Source of the DNA: Paenibacillus sp. RC67
Lineage (GTDB): Bacteria > Bacillota > Bacilli > Paenibacillales > NBRC-103111
Assembly: GCF_030020805.1 (NCBI RefSeq)
Contig: NZ_CP125098.1
Span: forward strand, 2,336,001 to 2,400,000
Direction: 5' to 3'
Length of the DNA stretch: 64,000 nucleotides
In this document: positions 18,898-27,046 of the stretch, piece after piece
Numbering within the stretch: position 1 is the first letter of the stretch
How the letters are laid out: each line of letters opens with the position of its first letter
The notes under the pieces: model-generated
Told to the model about the DNA's origin: nothing
Database searches by the model: none
Seen by the model: only the letters and a program-made list of their open reading frames with translations
Program-made: the position numbers and the translations under genes

Positions 18898-19521
18898 TTA
18901 CAATTCACTGCTAAGCAGATGTTTCATTTTGGATTCGGTCTCAGACTCTGGCAGCGGCGTATAAACACAGCAGCGCAGGTCGGCATGGGCATACACTTGA
19001 AAAGAGGTAATCTCGAATCTCATATTTCCGGCATGCGGATGATTGAATTCTCGTACCGTAACAGGGGCTGTGGATGAAGCTATTTCGCCACGCTCCCAAA
19101 GCTTTGTAAACTGCGGGTTGATCCGGCCACAGAGCTCAGCGAATTCTGCATACCATGGATCGCCGGCATATTGACCATAATAATTGCGGAATATTGTCAA
19201 AAAGTCTTTGGCGAAGTCTTCCCAATTAACGACAAGCTCGCGCATTTCCTGCTTCATAAAAGAAAGCCAGACGATGTTCCGCTCATCACTGCCGATATGT
19301 CCAATGCCGCTCATGACTGCGCTAGCTGCTTTATTCCATCCTATAATGTTGCAGCGCCGATCGGCGATGAAGGCAGGACAGGGGCACAAGTAGTCAAGAA
19401 TGCGCTGTAATGTGGGACTCATCATAGGCTGGTCTCCGGTGAAATCAGGATATGGAAACGGATAATCCGTTAATCTATGTAAAGGTTGTTCTACTATTTC
19501 ATAATCTTCTATTAATGTCAC
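18898..19521 (-). CDS. Stand-alone MmyB-like ligand-binding domain protein without HTH
   Basis: A 207-residue protein matching the MmyB-type ligand-binding domain (MLTR_LBD) normally found behind an XRE helix-turn-helix: PCPAFIADRRCNIIGWNKAA near the start, then a region with WER and TVREFNHPHAG, and the usual F-x-Y-HADL-x-CCVYTPL ending. No HTH precedes it. Upstream in-frame sequence to 19647 encodes a hydrophobic, AT-rich peptide that is not an HTH. GTG 19521 has GGAG 8 bases upstream, so translation signals are intact. It may be a truncated regulator, or a PAS-like ligand sensor acting through a partner. It overlaps nothing and faces the oxidoreductase. Confidence 0.75.
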   Translation of the reverse strand: MTLIEDYEIVEQPLHRLTDYPFPYPDFTGDQPMMSPTLQRILDYLCPCPAFIADRRCNIIGWNKAASAVMSGIGHIGSDERNIVWLSFMKQEMRELVVNWEDFAKDFLTIFRNYYGQYAGDPWYAEFAELCGRINPQFTKLWERGEIASSTAPVTVREFNHPHAGNMRFEITSFQVYAHADLRCCVYTPLPESETESKMKHLLSSEL

Positions 19522-19756
19522 TTTCGTCACTCCGTAATAAGACGTACAAGTGATTATAAAATATACGGAAGTAAAAAACAATATGTTGAATTCGACGAAT
19601 TTTTTTGTAAATTTTAACTCTGTTTTACGGCATTCGATAGGATACATAAAATAACGACATTTTTACACAATAGACCGTAACTTTGAGGGTCCAATTTCTG
19701 GTACTCTGATCATAGAACACCAAGTTGATTTAACGATAGGACAGGGGGATTAGTCT

Positions 19757-21763
19757 ATGTGGAGCATTGATTTTTTTGAGCGTATCCGTGAAAAATGTAA
19801 GCGTTACCCAGAGGCTCAGAGGATTTATGAGCGATTTCGAGCTCAGCCGGAGACCATGCTGGCACAGCCTTTTGACATACCGCTTCTTGGCGGTGGATGG
19901 AGTCATGACTATAACTGCCCTACGGATGGAGACCGCCTTGTCTTGATCGACAGACATCATCATCGCTGTCCAACCTGTGATAGCGTCTGGAGTGGCTCGC
20001 CATGGGATGAAGTAGCCATAGCTAACGAGCATTGGAATTATAGTAAAACATGCCGAAATGCGGCTGTATTATACGGAATAGACGGGGAAGGCCGCTGGGC
20101 AGATTGGGCTAAGCAGGTGCTATTGTTCTACGCTGATCACTATGAACGGTTTCCTCTGCACGATCGCCACGGGGGTGCCAGCCATACCTCCGGCAAGGTG
20201 ATGTGCCAGACTCTTTCAGAGGCGAGCTGGCTGTGTCTGCTGGCGCAGGGTTTTCACATTCTCAAGCTTCAAAATGTGTTTACTTCCAAAGAAATCAATC
20301 ACATTACTAACAATCTGCTGCTCCCCGCGTTGGATGTCATTGCGAACAATCCCGCAGGGATATCGAATTGGCAAACTTATCATAATGCGGCCAAAGCTCT
20401 AGTTGCTGCTGCTTTGGATGATCAGGAGTTAATGCAGCAAGTCGTGAGTGATCCGAATAACGGGTTTTACTTTCAAATGGAAAATAGCCTGGGTCAGGAC
20501 GGCTTTTGGTATGAAGGGGCATGGGGGTATCATTTCTACACTTTGGAGGCTCAAACATTGATCGTGCTAGCGGCAGAAAGCTTTGGTCTGCAGCTTTACG
20601 AAGATTCGCGTTTTCAATCGATGTACCGTGCTCCGCTGGAATGCATGTTCCCTGATGGAACACTCCCTCCGATTCATGATTCTGGTGAGGTGAAGGTGGA
20701 GAAATATTCCCATCTGTTTGAATTTTCAGCGAAATATATCGGCGTAGGACAAGAAGTTATTCACAGGGGCGGGATTAGAGAATCGTTATACAGCCTTTTA
20801 TTCGGTTTTGAGGAAGATATGGCATCCCGAAACGAGTCAACCCGCTCTATAGCGCAAAACGGATTCGTTCATCTTGAAAAAGCGGGGATGCTATTTCTTA
20901 AACAGGAGGCGGACTCTCCCGAGAAGGGGCGCCTTGCGATGATCGATTACGGCGAGCATGGCGGGTGGCACGGGCATCAGGATAAGCTAAACCTGCTTTA
21001 CTATGGCGGAGGCCATCCTTGGCTGACAGATGCGGGGATGCTGCCCTACGGCAATCCAATCCATTTTGACTATTTCAAACAGACGGTGGCGCATAACACG
21101 GTTGTCGTCGGGGGTAGATCACAAGCAGAGGCCGAAGGCCGTATATTGCATATGGGGACAAATACGGATGGAGCAATGGAAGCTGCCATGGAAGTTAGTG
21201 GCGCTTATCCTGATGCTGTACTTAGACGTAAAATTATTTTAAAGGACGACTTCCTCCTGGACGTATTTCATGTCCAATGCGCGGAAGAGCAGGATGTTGA
21301 TTGGATTATTCATACGCAAGGAGTACCCGTGGCAGATGGGGAAGCCGAGGAAGCGCCGCGCTGGAGTAGGGCTGCTGGAGAGGTTCTGGGTACTGAGGAT
21401 GGTTATAAGTATCTGCACAATCCTAAATCAATTGAGGTTGCTGAGAGCCAATGTACGATGCAATGGATGTGGAACGTAGAATCCGCTAATAAGGACCGTC
21501 TTTCACTGATAGCATTGGATGTTCAGGCGGGGGAAGAACTCTATCTGGCTGAATCGATGGCAATGCCTTCTATCGGCAAGAGAAGCACGTTCCTTCGTAG
21601 AAGGAAGCAGGTTAAGGAAACCGTATTTATAGCTGTCTTCCAAGCAAATGGAATCGACAGCAAAGCTGCTGCTTGTAAGGCGAATTATGATGCATCTTCA
21701 GAAGAAGTTGTCATTCATATCGAAGGGAAAGCTCCGTTCATATTATCGACAAGGATAATTTGA
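19757..21763 (+). CDS. Heparinase II/III-family polysaccharide lyase-like protein
   Basis: A 668-residue protein. An N-terminal (alpha/alpha)-toroid (about 60-330) is followed by a Hepar_II_III beta-sandwich domain (about 385-660), recognised by GEHGGWHGHQDKLN and by TVAHNTVVVGG. Conserved His and Tyr residues in these motifs form the lyase centre. No signal peptide is present, so it acts inside the cell on imported oligo-uronates. Family members cleave heparin, alginate or other uronate chains; the exact substrate cannot be named. The start follows ACAGGGGGA at 19741-19749. It appears monocistronic. Confidence 0.87.
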   Translation: MWSIDFFERIREKCKRYPEAQRIYERFRAQPETMLAQPFDIPLLGGGWSHDYNCPTDGDRLVLIDRHHHRCPTCDSVWSGSPWDEVAIANEHWNYSKTCRNAAVLYGIDGEGRWADWAKQVLLFYADHYERFPLHDRHGGASHTSGKVMCQTLSEASWLCLLAQGFHILKLQNVFTSKEINHITNNLLLPALDVIANNPAGISNWQTYHNAAKALVAAALDDQELMQQVVSDPNNGFYFQMENSLGQDGFWYEGAWGYHFYTLEAQTLIVLAAESFGLQLYEDSRFQSMYRAPLECMFPDGTLPPIHDSGEVKVEKYSHLFEFSAKYIGVGQEVIHRGGIRESLYSLLFGFEEDMASRNESTRSIAQNGFVHLEKAGMLFLKQEADSPEKGRLAMIDYGEHGGWHGHQDKLNLLYYGGGHPWLTDAGMLPYGNPIHFDYFKQTVAHNTVVVGGRSQAEAEGRILHMGTNTDGAMEAAMEVSGAYPDAVLRRKIILKDDFLLDVFHVQCAEEQDVDWIIHTQGVPVADGEAEEAPRWSRAAGEVLGTEDGYKYLHNPKSIEVAESQCTMQWMWNVESANKDRLSLIALDVQAGEELYLAESMAMPSIGKRSTFLRRRKQVKETVFIAVFQANGIDSKAAACKANYDASSEEVVIHIEGKAPFILSTRII

Positions 21764-21786
21764 GCGGATTATAGAAGCTCAAATAC

Positions 21787-21830
21787 AGTCGGCAGGCTAT
21801 CTTAGAGATAAGACGGCTGCCGGCTTATTT
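21787..21830 (+). terminator. Probable terminator of the heparinase-like gene
   Basis: GTCGGCAG (21788-21795) pairs with CTGCCGGC about 20 bases further on, allowing one G-T pair. A smaller TATCT/AGATA hairpin lies in the loop. The T-run is interrupted, so termination may be weak. Confidence 0.45.
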
Positions 21831-21925
21831 GTCCGTTTTCTGGTTACTTGGTCCAGATTGACATTGAATAAACAAAAATATAAAATATCTATATATTAAT
21901 AAATTTTGCAAGGAAGTGTTTGATT

Positions 21926-23077
21926 GTGGAATATTCTGAATTGTTTTGGAAGGTTCCTCTTAAGGAATTGAAGCAAGGCTATAGTTATCAAGATAGCACA
22001 GAACAATATATATGTCTTGTTTGCGGTAAAGCTTTTGAGAAAGGGATCATCTATAAAGATGAAGATACCATGTATGAAGCGGAGAAGTATGCAAGTCTCC
22101 ATATGACTAAAGAACACGGCTCCATGTTTGATTATTTGCTCGGCTTGAACAAGAAGCTGACCGGGCTGTCCGATCTGCAAAAAAATTTGCTCAGAATGTT
22201 CTATGACGGGTATAGCGATAATGAGATAGTTAAGCAGTTGGATGGAGGAAGCGCTTCGACCATCCGTAATCACCGCTTCGCTCTACGTGAGAAGGAGAAG
22301 CAGGCGAAGCTGTTTCTTGCCATTATGGAGCTTCTGGAGCAAAAGAACGGCAAACCTCGAACGCATGAGAAAGCTACGGCCAAGAAGCAGCTGGTACCGG
22401 TTCATCGAACGGCAACGATTCGGGATGAGCGGTATGCAGTAACGGAAGAGGAATATCAGAGCATCGTACTGTCGTACTTTAAGGAGGGACTGGATGGTCC
22501 GCTCAGTCTCTTTCCGAAAAAGGAAAAACGTAAGATAGTCGTACTCAGTCACCTGATTACCCGTTTTGAACCGGGCCATCGATATTCCGAGAAGGAAGTC
22601 AACGAGGTGCTGGAAAAGGCGTTTGTTGATTATGTTACGCTGCGGCGCTATTTAATTGAATATGGCTTTATGGACCGTGAGGAGGACGGTAGTGCCTACT
22701 GGGTTAAGGAAGGAATGCCAGCGGTGAACATAGACCGTCGTAAGGAGCTTTTGCAGGCATATAAAGAGTTGAAGCGTGAATCGGGCGTCTATGCAATTCG
22801 CAATATGGAAAATGATAAGATATTAGTTGGCAGCAGTGTGAATTTGGATGCGATCTGGAATCGTATCCAATTCGAGCTCGATATGAAGGGCTATCGCAAC
22901 AAGCAGTTACAGAAGGATTGGAAGGAATTCGGTAAAGAAGCATTTGCTTTTGAAGTGCTAGAGCAGCTCAAAGAACCAAAGGGCGGTCAGGAAGAACAGT
23001 TGAAACGCCTCGCCGAGTTGGAAGCCACATGGATAGATAAGCTGCAGCCTTTTGAAGAGAAAGGCTATAATGAGTGA
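21926..23077 (+). CDS. Zinc-finger/HTH/DUF2087/GIY-YIG fusion protein
   Basis: A multidomain protein of 383 residues. A C2H2-like finger (Cys30, Cys33, His59, His64) comes first, then a LuxR-like HTH (about 80-120: GYSDNEIVKQL and STIRNHRFALRE). A linker follows, then DUF2087 (about 195-260), which resembles a winged helix, and a C-terminal GIY-YIG-like domain (about 287-365) with GVYAIRN and ILVGSS. The GIY and YIG tripeptides are imperfect, so nuclease activity is uncertain. DUF2087 proteins are often regulators. GTG 21926 is chosen over TTG 21920 because AAGGAAG (21910-21916) is 9 bases before it. It is monocistronic. Confidence 0.8.
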   Translation: MEYSELFWKVPLKELKQGYSYQDSTEQYICLVCGKAFEKGIIYKDEDTMYEAEKYASLHMTKEHGSMFDYLLGLNKKLTGLSDLQKNLLRMFYDGYSDNEIVKQLDGGSASTIRNHRFALREKEKQAKLFLAIMELLEQKNGKPRTHEKATAKKQLVPVHRTATIRDERYAVTEEEYQSIVLSYFKEGLDGPLSLFPKKEKRKIVVLSHLITRFEPGHRYSEKEVNEVLEKAFVDYVTLRRYLIEYGFMDREEDGSAYWVKEGMPAVNIDRRKELLQAYKELKRESGVYAIRNMENDKILVGSSVNLDAIWNRIQFELDMKGYRNKQLQKDWKEFGKEAFAFEVLEQLKEPKGGQEEQLKRLAELEATWIDKLQPFEEKGYNE

Positions 23078-23109
23078 TTTGCCGATATAAAACGCTGGAT
23101 TGAATCCTT

Positions 23110-23145
23110 AGAGCCTGCCGTCATTACGACAGTAAGGTTCTTTTT
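23110..23145 (+). terminator. Probable terminator after the DUF2087/GIY-YIG gene
   Basis: An imperfect stem starts with AGAGCCTG and closes with AGGTTCT, followed by TTTTT. The following 220 bp up to the pectinesterase start hold no gene I can support. Confidence 0.5.
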
Positions 23146-23371
23146 GTTGTTTGCAGAACTATGTATATCTCCCACGCATCTATTTAATACGTTTACGCTA
23201 ATTTCAAACAGAGATACAAATGACAAAAATAATGAATTTATTCTTGAATCAAGCATTAAATGATAAAGATACTTCATTTGGCATGTGCTATTATGTTGCC
23301 GTTAAGTTATAGATCGAGGCATGTGAAAGCGTAGGAACGGATATATCAGGTTTTGAAAGGAAGCGAAACTA

Positions 23372-24268
23372 ATGAAATTTGTTGTAGATGGGCAAGGCAA
23401 GGGAGATTTCAGTACTTTACAGGCCGCGGTTGACGCATCACCGGACGGCAGCGAGCATAAGATTACGATCTTTATCAGGAACGGAATTTATGAGGAAAAG
23501 CTTGTTGTACCTAAGGAGAAGCGTAATTTGCATTTTATTGGGGAATCTCGGGATGGGGTCATATTGACCTATTCGGATAATGCCAAAACTTTAGGTGCCG
23601 ATGGGGAGCCTCTAGGTACCTTCCGCAGCTCCAGCTCTTACTTTCACGGAGATGATTTCACAGCAGAGCATTTGACCATTCGCAATACTTCGGGTCAGGG
23701 GACAGGGCAGGCGGTAGCCGTATTCGTAACTGGAGACCGGGCGGTGTTCCGCCATGTAACGATGCTAGGCTTTCAAGATACGCTTTATACAGGGGAAAGT
23801 AGACAATTTTACGAAGAGTGCCGGATTGAGGGGGACGTGGATTTTATATTCGGCCCTGCCTGCGCTGTGTTTCAGAGATGTGTGATTCATAGTAAACGGA
23901 AAGGAGGCTATTTGACCGCGGCCTCTACACCGGAGCAGCAAACGTTCGGATATGTTTTTCTGGATTGCCAAGTAACCGCTGATCCCGGGATGACCGACGT
24001 ATATCTAGGCAGACCGTGGAGACCTTTCGCCAATGTGGTCTGGATTAGGACGGAAATGGACGCGTCCATCAAGCCGGAGGGCTGGCACAACTGGAATGAC
24101 CCTGAACGGGAAACCACAAGTCGTTACTATGAATTTTCCAGCCGTGGGCCGGGGGCTAATCCTGGCTCGAGAGTGGCTTGGTCGAAGCAGCTGTCAGCTG
24201 AAGAAGCGGATCGTTATACGGTTAGCGCAATATTGAGCGGAAGGGACGGATGGAATCCGGAACGTTAG
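23372..24268 (+). CDS. Pectinesterase (CE8), cytoplasmic
   Basis: Pectin methylesterase with the right-handed beta-helix fold, 298 residues. The active site is complete: Gln113 (GQAVAV), Gln135/Asp136 (GFQDTLY), Asp157 (VDFIFG), Arg214 and Trp216 (LGRPWR). It should remove methyl esters from galacturonate residues, releasing methanol. There is no signal peptide, so it works on imported methylated oligogalacturonides rather than on polymer. This fits uxaC and uxaE about 34 kb downstream. It is monocistronic, with a good ribosome site (AAAGGAAG) and a strong terminator behind it. Confidence 0.93.
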   Translation: MKFVVDGQGKGDFSTLQAAVDASPDGSEHKITIFIRNGIYEEKLVVPKEKRNLHFIGESRDGVILTYSDNAKTLGADGEPLGTFRSSSSYFHGDDFTAEHLTIRNTSGQGTGQAVAVFVTGDRAVFRHVTMLGFQDTLYTGESRQFYEECRIEGDVDFIFGPACAVFQRCVIHSKRKGGYLTAASTPEQQTFGYVFLDCQVTADPGMTDVYLGRPWRPFANVVWIRTEMDASIKPEGWHNWNDPERETTSRYYEFSSRGPGANPGSRVAWSKQLSAEEADRYTVSAILSGRDGWNPER

Positions 24269-24305
24269 CGGAAGCCCTATCAATGGCAGCATCTCATTAC
24301 AAAAT

Positions 24306-24350
24306 AATCCATGCTTGCAGCAGTTTTTCTGCGCTTGCGTGGATTTTTTT
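24306..24350 (+). terminator. Rho-independent terminator after pectinesterase
   Basis: AATCCATGC (24306-24314) pairs with GCGTGGATT (24337-24345) through one G-T pair. An inner GCAG/CTGC pairs as well, and a long T-run follows. Confidence 0.8.
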
Positions 24351-24465
24351 ATACATACTCATCCATTACGGCACTTGTTAACGGATGGCCCGTAAGACAG
24401 ACAGATGGAAAGCTAGTGCAATTGGCAATCTTGTTGTACAATATATGGCGCTGGGACTTATTATG

Positions 24466-24484
24466 AATTGACATGAAGTCAATT
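24466..24484. promoter_or_regulatory. Inverted repeat upstream of the DeoR gene (possible operator)
   Basis: AATTGAC and GTCAATT form perfect 7-bp arms around a 5-base centre, about 108 bp before the DeoR start. No T-run follows, so it is not a terminator. Autoregulation is possible. The rest of the 24351-24591 gap shows no gene. Confidence 0.4.
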
Positions 24485-24591
24485 ATTTTGAGTCGTTCCT
24501 ATACAAGGCTACGAAGTGCAACTGCAAGAAGGACGGGAGCAGGCATAGCGATAATCGCGCTTTGAATATTAGAATTGAATGAGGGATTAGG

Positions 24592-25359
24592 ATGTTGGTT
24601 GCTCAAAGATGGCAAAAAATCGTACAGCTCGTCAATGAACGAGGCAGTATCCGGGTGACGGAGCTCAGTGCAATATGCGAAGTGACGGAAGAAACGATCC
24701 GCCGGGATTTGGATAAGCTAGAAAGCGAAGGCAAGCTGCTGCGCAGCCATGGCGGAGCCATCAGCATTCCTTCCTCGCAGTATGAAACACCGTATATGGA
24801 GCGGGAAACGACAAATGCGGATGAGAAGCGCAGAATTGCTGAACAGGCGGTCAGCTATGTGAACGAGCTTGACCGGATCATTCTTGATGCCAGCTCTACT
24901 GCTTGGTACATGGCACAGCTGCTGCCGGATATTTCTTTAACCGTATTGACGAATTCGATCAAGGTTGCGATGGAATTGAGTACGAAAGAGAAGATCAAGG
25001 TCATCTCCACCGGAGGCTTGCTCTCCTCTCGTTCATTATCTTACGTCGGTCCGCTGGCCGAGCGTTCGCTTAGCACGTATCATGTGGACAAAGCTTTCAT
25101 TTCCTGTAAAGGCCTTCATATTGGACGGGGGCTGAGCGAGTTCAATGAACTGCAGGCATTGATTAAGCAAAAAATGATAGGCATTGCCGATACCACCTAT
25201 GTGCTTGCTGATTATAGTAAGTTTGGACAGCAATCACTAGCCCAGGTCGCATCTTGGGAAGACATTCAATATGTCATTACGGACGAGAAGACGGACCCGG
25301 AGATTATAGCTCAGCTAACGGAGCAGTCTGTCAATGTGATTCAGATTCACAGTAATTAA
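24592..25359 (+). CDS. DeoR-family transcriptional regulator
   Basis: A 255-residue sugar-metabolism repressor. Residues 1-58 form the DeoR HTH (GSIRVTELSAICEVTEETIRRDLDKLE, shown here only as landmark motifs: VTELS, TEETIRRDL). The rest is the DeoRC sugar-phosphate sensor with the typical ILDASSTAWYMAQLL and a later ADYSKFG. DeoR regulators respond to phosphorylated sugars and usually sit beside their targets. No sugar operon adjoins this one: the pectinesterase is upstream on the same strand and the amidase downstream. Start ATG 24592 follows AGGGATTAGG. Confidence 0.92.
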   Translation: MLVAQRWQKIVQLVNERGSIRVTELSAICEVTEETIRRDLDKLESEGKLLRSHGGAISIPSSQYETPYMERETTNADEKRRIAEQAVSYVNELDRIILDASSTAWYMAQLLPDISLTVLTNSIKVAMELSTKEKIKVISTGGLLSSRSLSYVGPLAERSLSTYHVDKAFISCKGLHIGRGLSEFNELQALIKQKMIGIADTTYVLADYSKFGQQSLAQVASWEDIQYVITDEKTDPEIIAQLTEQSVNVIQIHSN

Positions 25360-25401
25360 GACGAAGGGGTACTTCGGGTTTGCAAAAGGTATAATGATAA
25401 G

Positions 25402-25426
25402 AAGCTTGAGTAATCAAGCTTTTTTG
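25402..25426 (+). terminator. Rho-independent terminator after deoR-like gene
   Basis: AAGCTTGA and TCAAGCTT form a perfect 8-bp stem with a GTAA loop, followed by a T-run. Confidence 0.85.
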
Positions 25427-25553
25427 TGTATTTTACCTGACCTACATTGCCTTGGAGAGTTCAGTCATAGTTATTCTTTACCCAGTGGATCAAGAAAGCT
25501 CGTGGTAAAATATTAGAATTAGGAGATGCAACTAGGATGAGGAGGAGATGCTT

Positions 25554-27017
25554 ATGTTTCAGCTTGAGGAAGCTACTATTGCTGAGATGCAGCAGGCAAT
25601 GGAGCGAGGGGAATGCTCGTCTTTCGAGCTTGTGCAGCAATACTTGAAACGCATCGCAGCGTACGATCAGCAGGGACCAAAGATTAATTCCGTATTGGAG
25701 CTAAACCCGGATGCGCTTCATTTGGCGGAAGCGTCTGATGCGGAGCGGTGCGCAGGTATGCTACGCGGTCCGCTGCATGGCATTCCGGTACTGCTTAAAG
25801 ACAATATCCAGACGGCGGACAAAATGCACACGAGTGCCGGTTCCATTGCATTAGCAGACCATTATGCTAGTGAAGACGCTTTTCTTGTAACCCGCTTGAG
25901 AGAAGCAGGTGCTATCATTTTAGGTAAGGCCAATATGACGGAATGGGCCAATTTTATGGCCGAGGGGATGATTGCCGGTTATAGCTCCAGGGGCGGACAA
26001 GTGTTGAATCCGTATGGGCATGACTTTTTTGCAGGGGGTTCAAGCACGGGCTCTGCTGTGGCCGTAGCAGCCAATCTAACAGCGGTATCAGTCGGGACAG
26101 AAACATCGGGATCGATTATCAGTCCTGCCATTAACAATTCGCTTGTCGGCATTAAGCCTACCTTGGGGCGTATTAGCCGAAGTGGCGTCATTCCCTTGTC
26201 CCACAGTCAAGATACCGCGGGACCGCTGGCTCGTACGGTTGCCGATGCTGCTATCCTGCTTGGAGCGATGTGCGGAATCGATTCGAAAGATCCTGTTACC
26301 CGATGCGCTGCAGGTACTGAAGTTTCCGATTTTACCGAATTTTTGGACAAAAGCGGTTTGCAAGGGGCTCGTATCGGCGTGCCGCGCAATGGTTTTCATG
26401 ATGAATTGGATGAAGAACAAAATGAACTCTTTGATCAGGTTCTACTAGAATTAGCCGACGCAGGCGCCCAACTAATAGATCCTGCTGATATCGCCTCGGC
26501 TGAGGAGCTATCTCGATTTCGATCCAGCGTGCTGCAGCACGATTTCAAAGCGGATATCAATGCCTTTTTGAGCAAGCTTCCCCCGCAGCTTCCCGTTCAT
26601 TCGCTTAAGGAGCTTATTGCTTTTAATGAAGCTAATGCGGACCAAGCGTTGAAATACGGTCAAAAAAGACTTATTGCTGCGGAGCAAACATCAGGTCTTT
26701 TAAAAGAACCTAAATACATAGAGGATCGTTTGACAGATATTCGCTTGTCTCGAACAGAAGGCATAGATCGAACGTTGGAAAAGCATCGCCTTGATGCCTT
26801 ACTTTTTCCAGAGACGTTAGGAGATACTATTGCGGCCAAAGCTGGGTATCCCTCTATGGCTGTGCCTGCGGGGTATCTTCAAGATGGAAGGCCGTTTGGA
26901 ATCATGTTCGTTGGAGCCGCTTTCTCTGAGCCTGTGCTTATTAAGCTGGCTTATGCATTTGAACAGCTTCGGGCTCGCCGAAAACCGCCGATACTTGAAA
27001 AAGGAAATGAGCAATAG
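25554..27017 (+). CDS. Amidase-signature-family hydrolase
   Basis: A cytoplasmic amidase of 487 residues with the Ser-cisSer-Lys centre. Lys is in VLLKDNIQT, the glycine/serine loop is GGSSTGSAVA, and the nucleophile Ser lies in TETSGSI (residue 187 from this start). The enzyme hydrolyses an amide bond of unknown substrate. The lack of gatC/gatB neighbours and the TETSGSI loop argue for a general amidase rather than the glutamyl-tRNA amidotransferase subunit. Start ATG 25554 has AGGAGGAG ending about 8 bases upstream; ATG 25548 is too close to it. It ends 29 bp before a GNAT gene that may be co-transcribed. Confidence 0.88.
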   Translation: MFQLEEATIAEMQQAMERGECSSFELVQQYLKRIAAYDQQGPKINSVLELNPDALHLAEASDAERCAGMLRGPLHGIPVLLKDNIQTADKMHTSAGSIALADHYASEDAFLVTRLREAGAIILGKANMTEWANFMAEGMIAGYSSRGGQVLNPYGHDFFAGGSSTGSAVAVAANLTAVSVGTETSGSIISPAINNSLVGIKPTLGRISRSGVIPLSHSQDTAGPLARTVADAAILLGAMCGIDSKDPVTRCAAGTEVSDFTEFLDKSGLQGARIGVPRNGFHDELDEEQNELFDQVLLELADAGAQLIDPADIASAEELSRFRSSVLQHDFKADINAFLSKLPPQLPVHSLKELIAFNEANADQALKYGQKRLIAAEQTSGLLKEPKYIEDRLTDIRLSRTEGIDRTLEKHRLDALLFPETLGDTIAAKAGYPSMAVPAGYLQDGRPFGIMFVGAAFSEPVLIKLAYAFEQLRARRKPPILEKGNEQ

Positions 27018-27046
27018 TAGCTTATAAAAAGAAGAGGGTATGAACG

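Noticed and set aside
23221-23313. 30-codon frame (MTKIMNLF...) before the pectinesterase
   Set aside because: No ribosome site and no family; AT-rich intergenic sequence gives such frames by chance.
23324-23338. Possible CcpA cre site (TGAAAGCGTAGGAA) before the pectinesterase
   Set aside because: The right half departs from the consensus at several positions; too weak to list.
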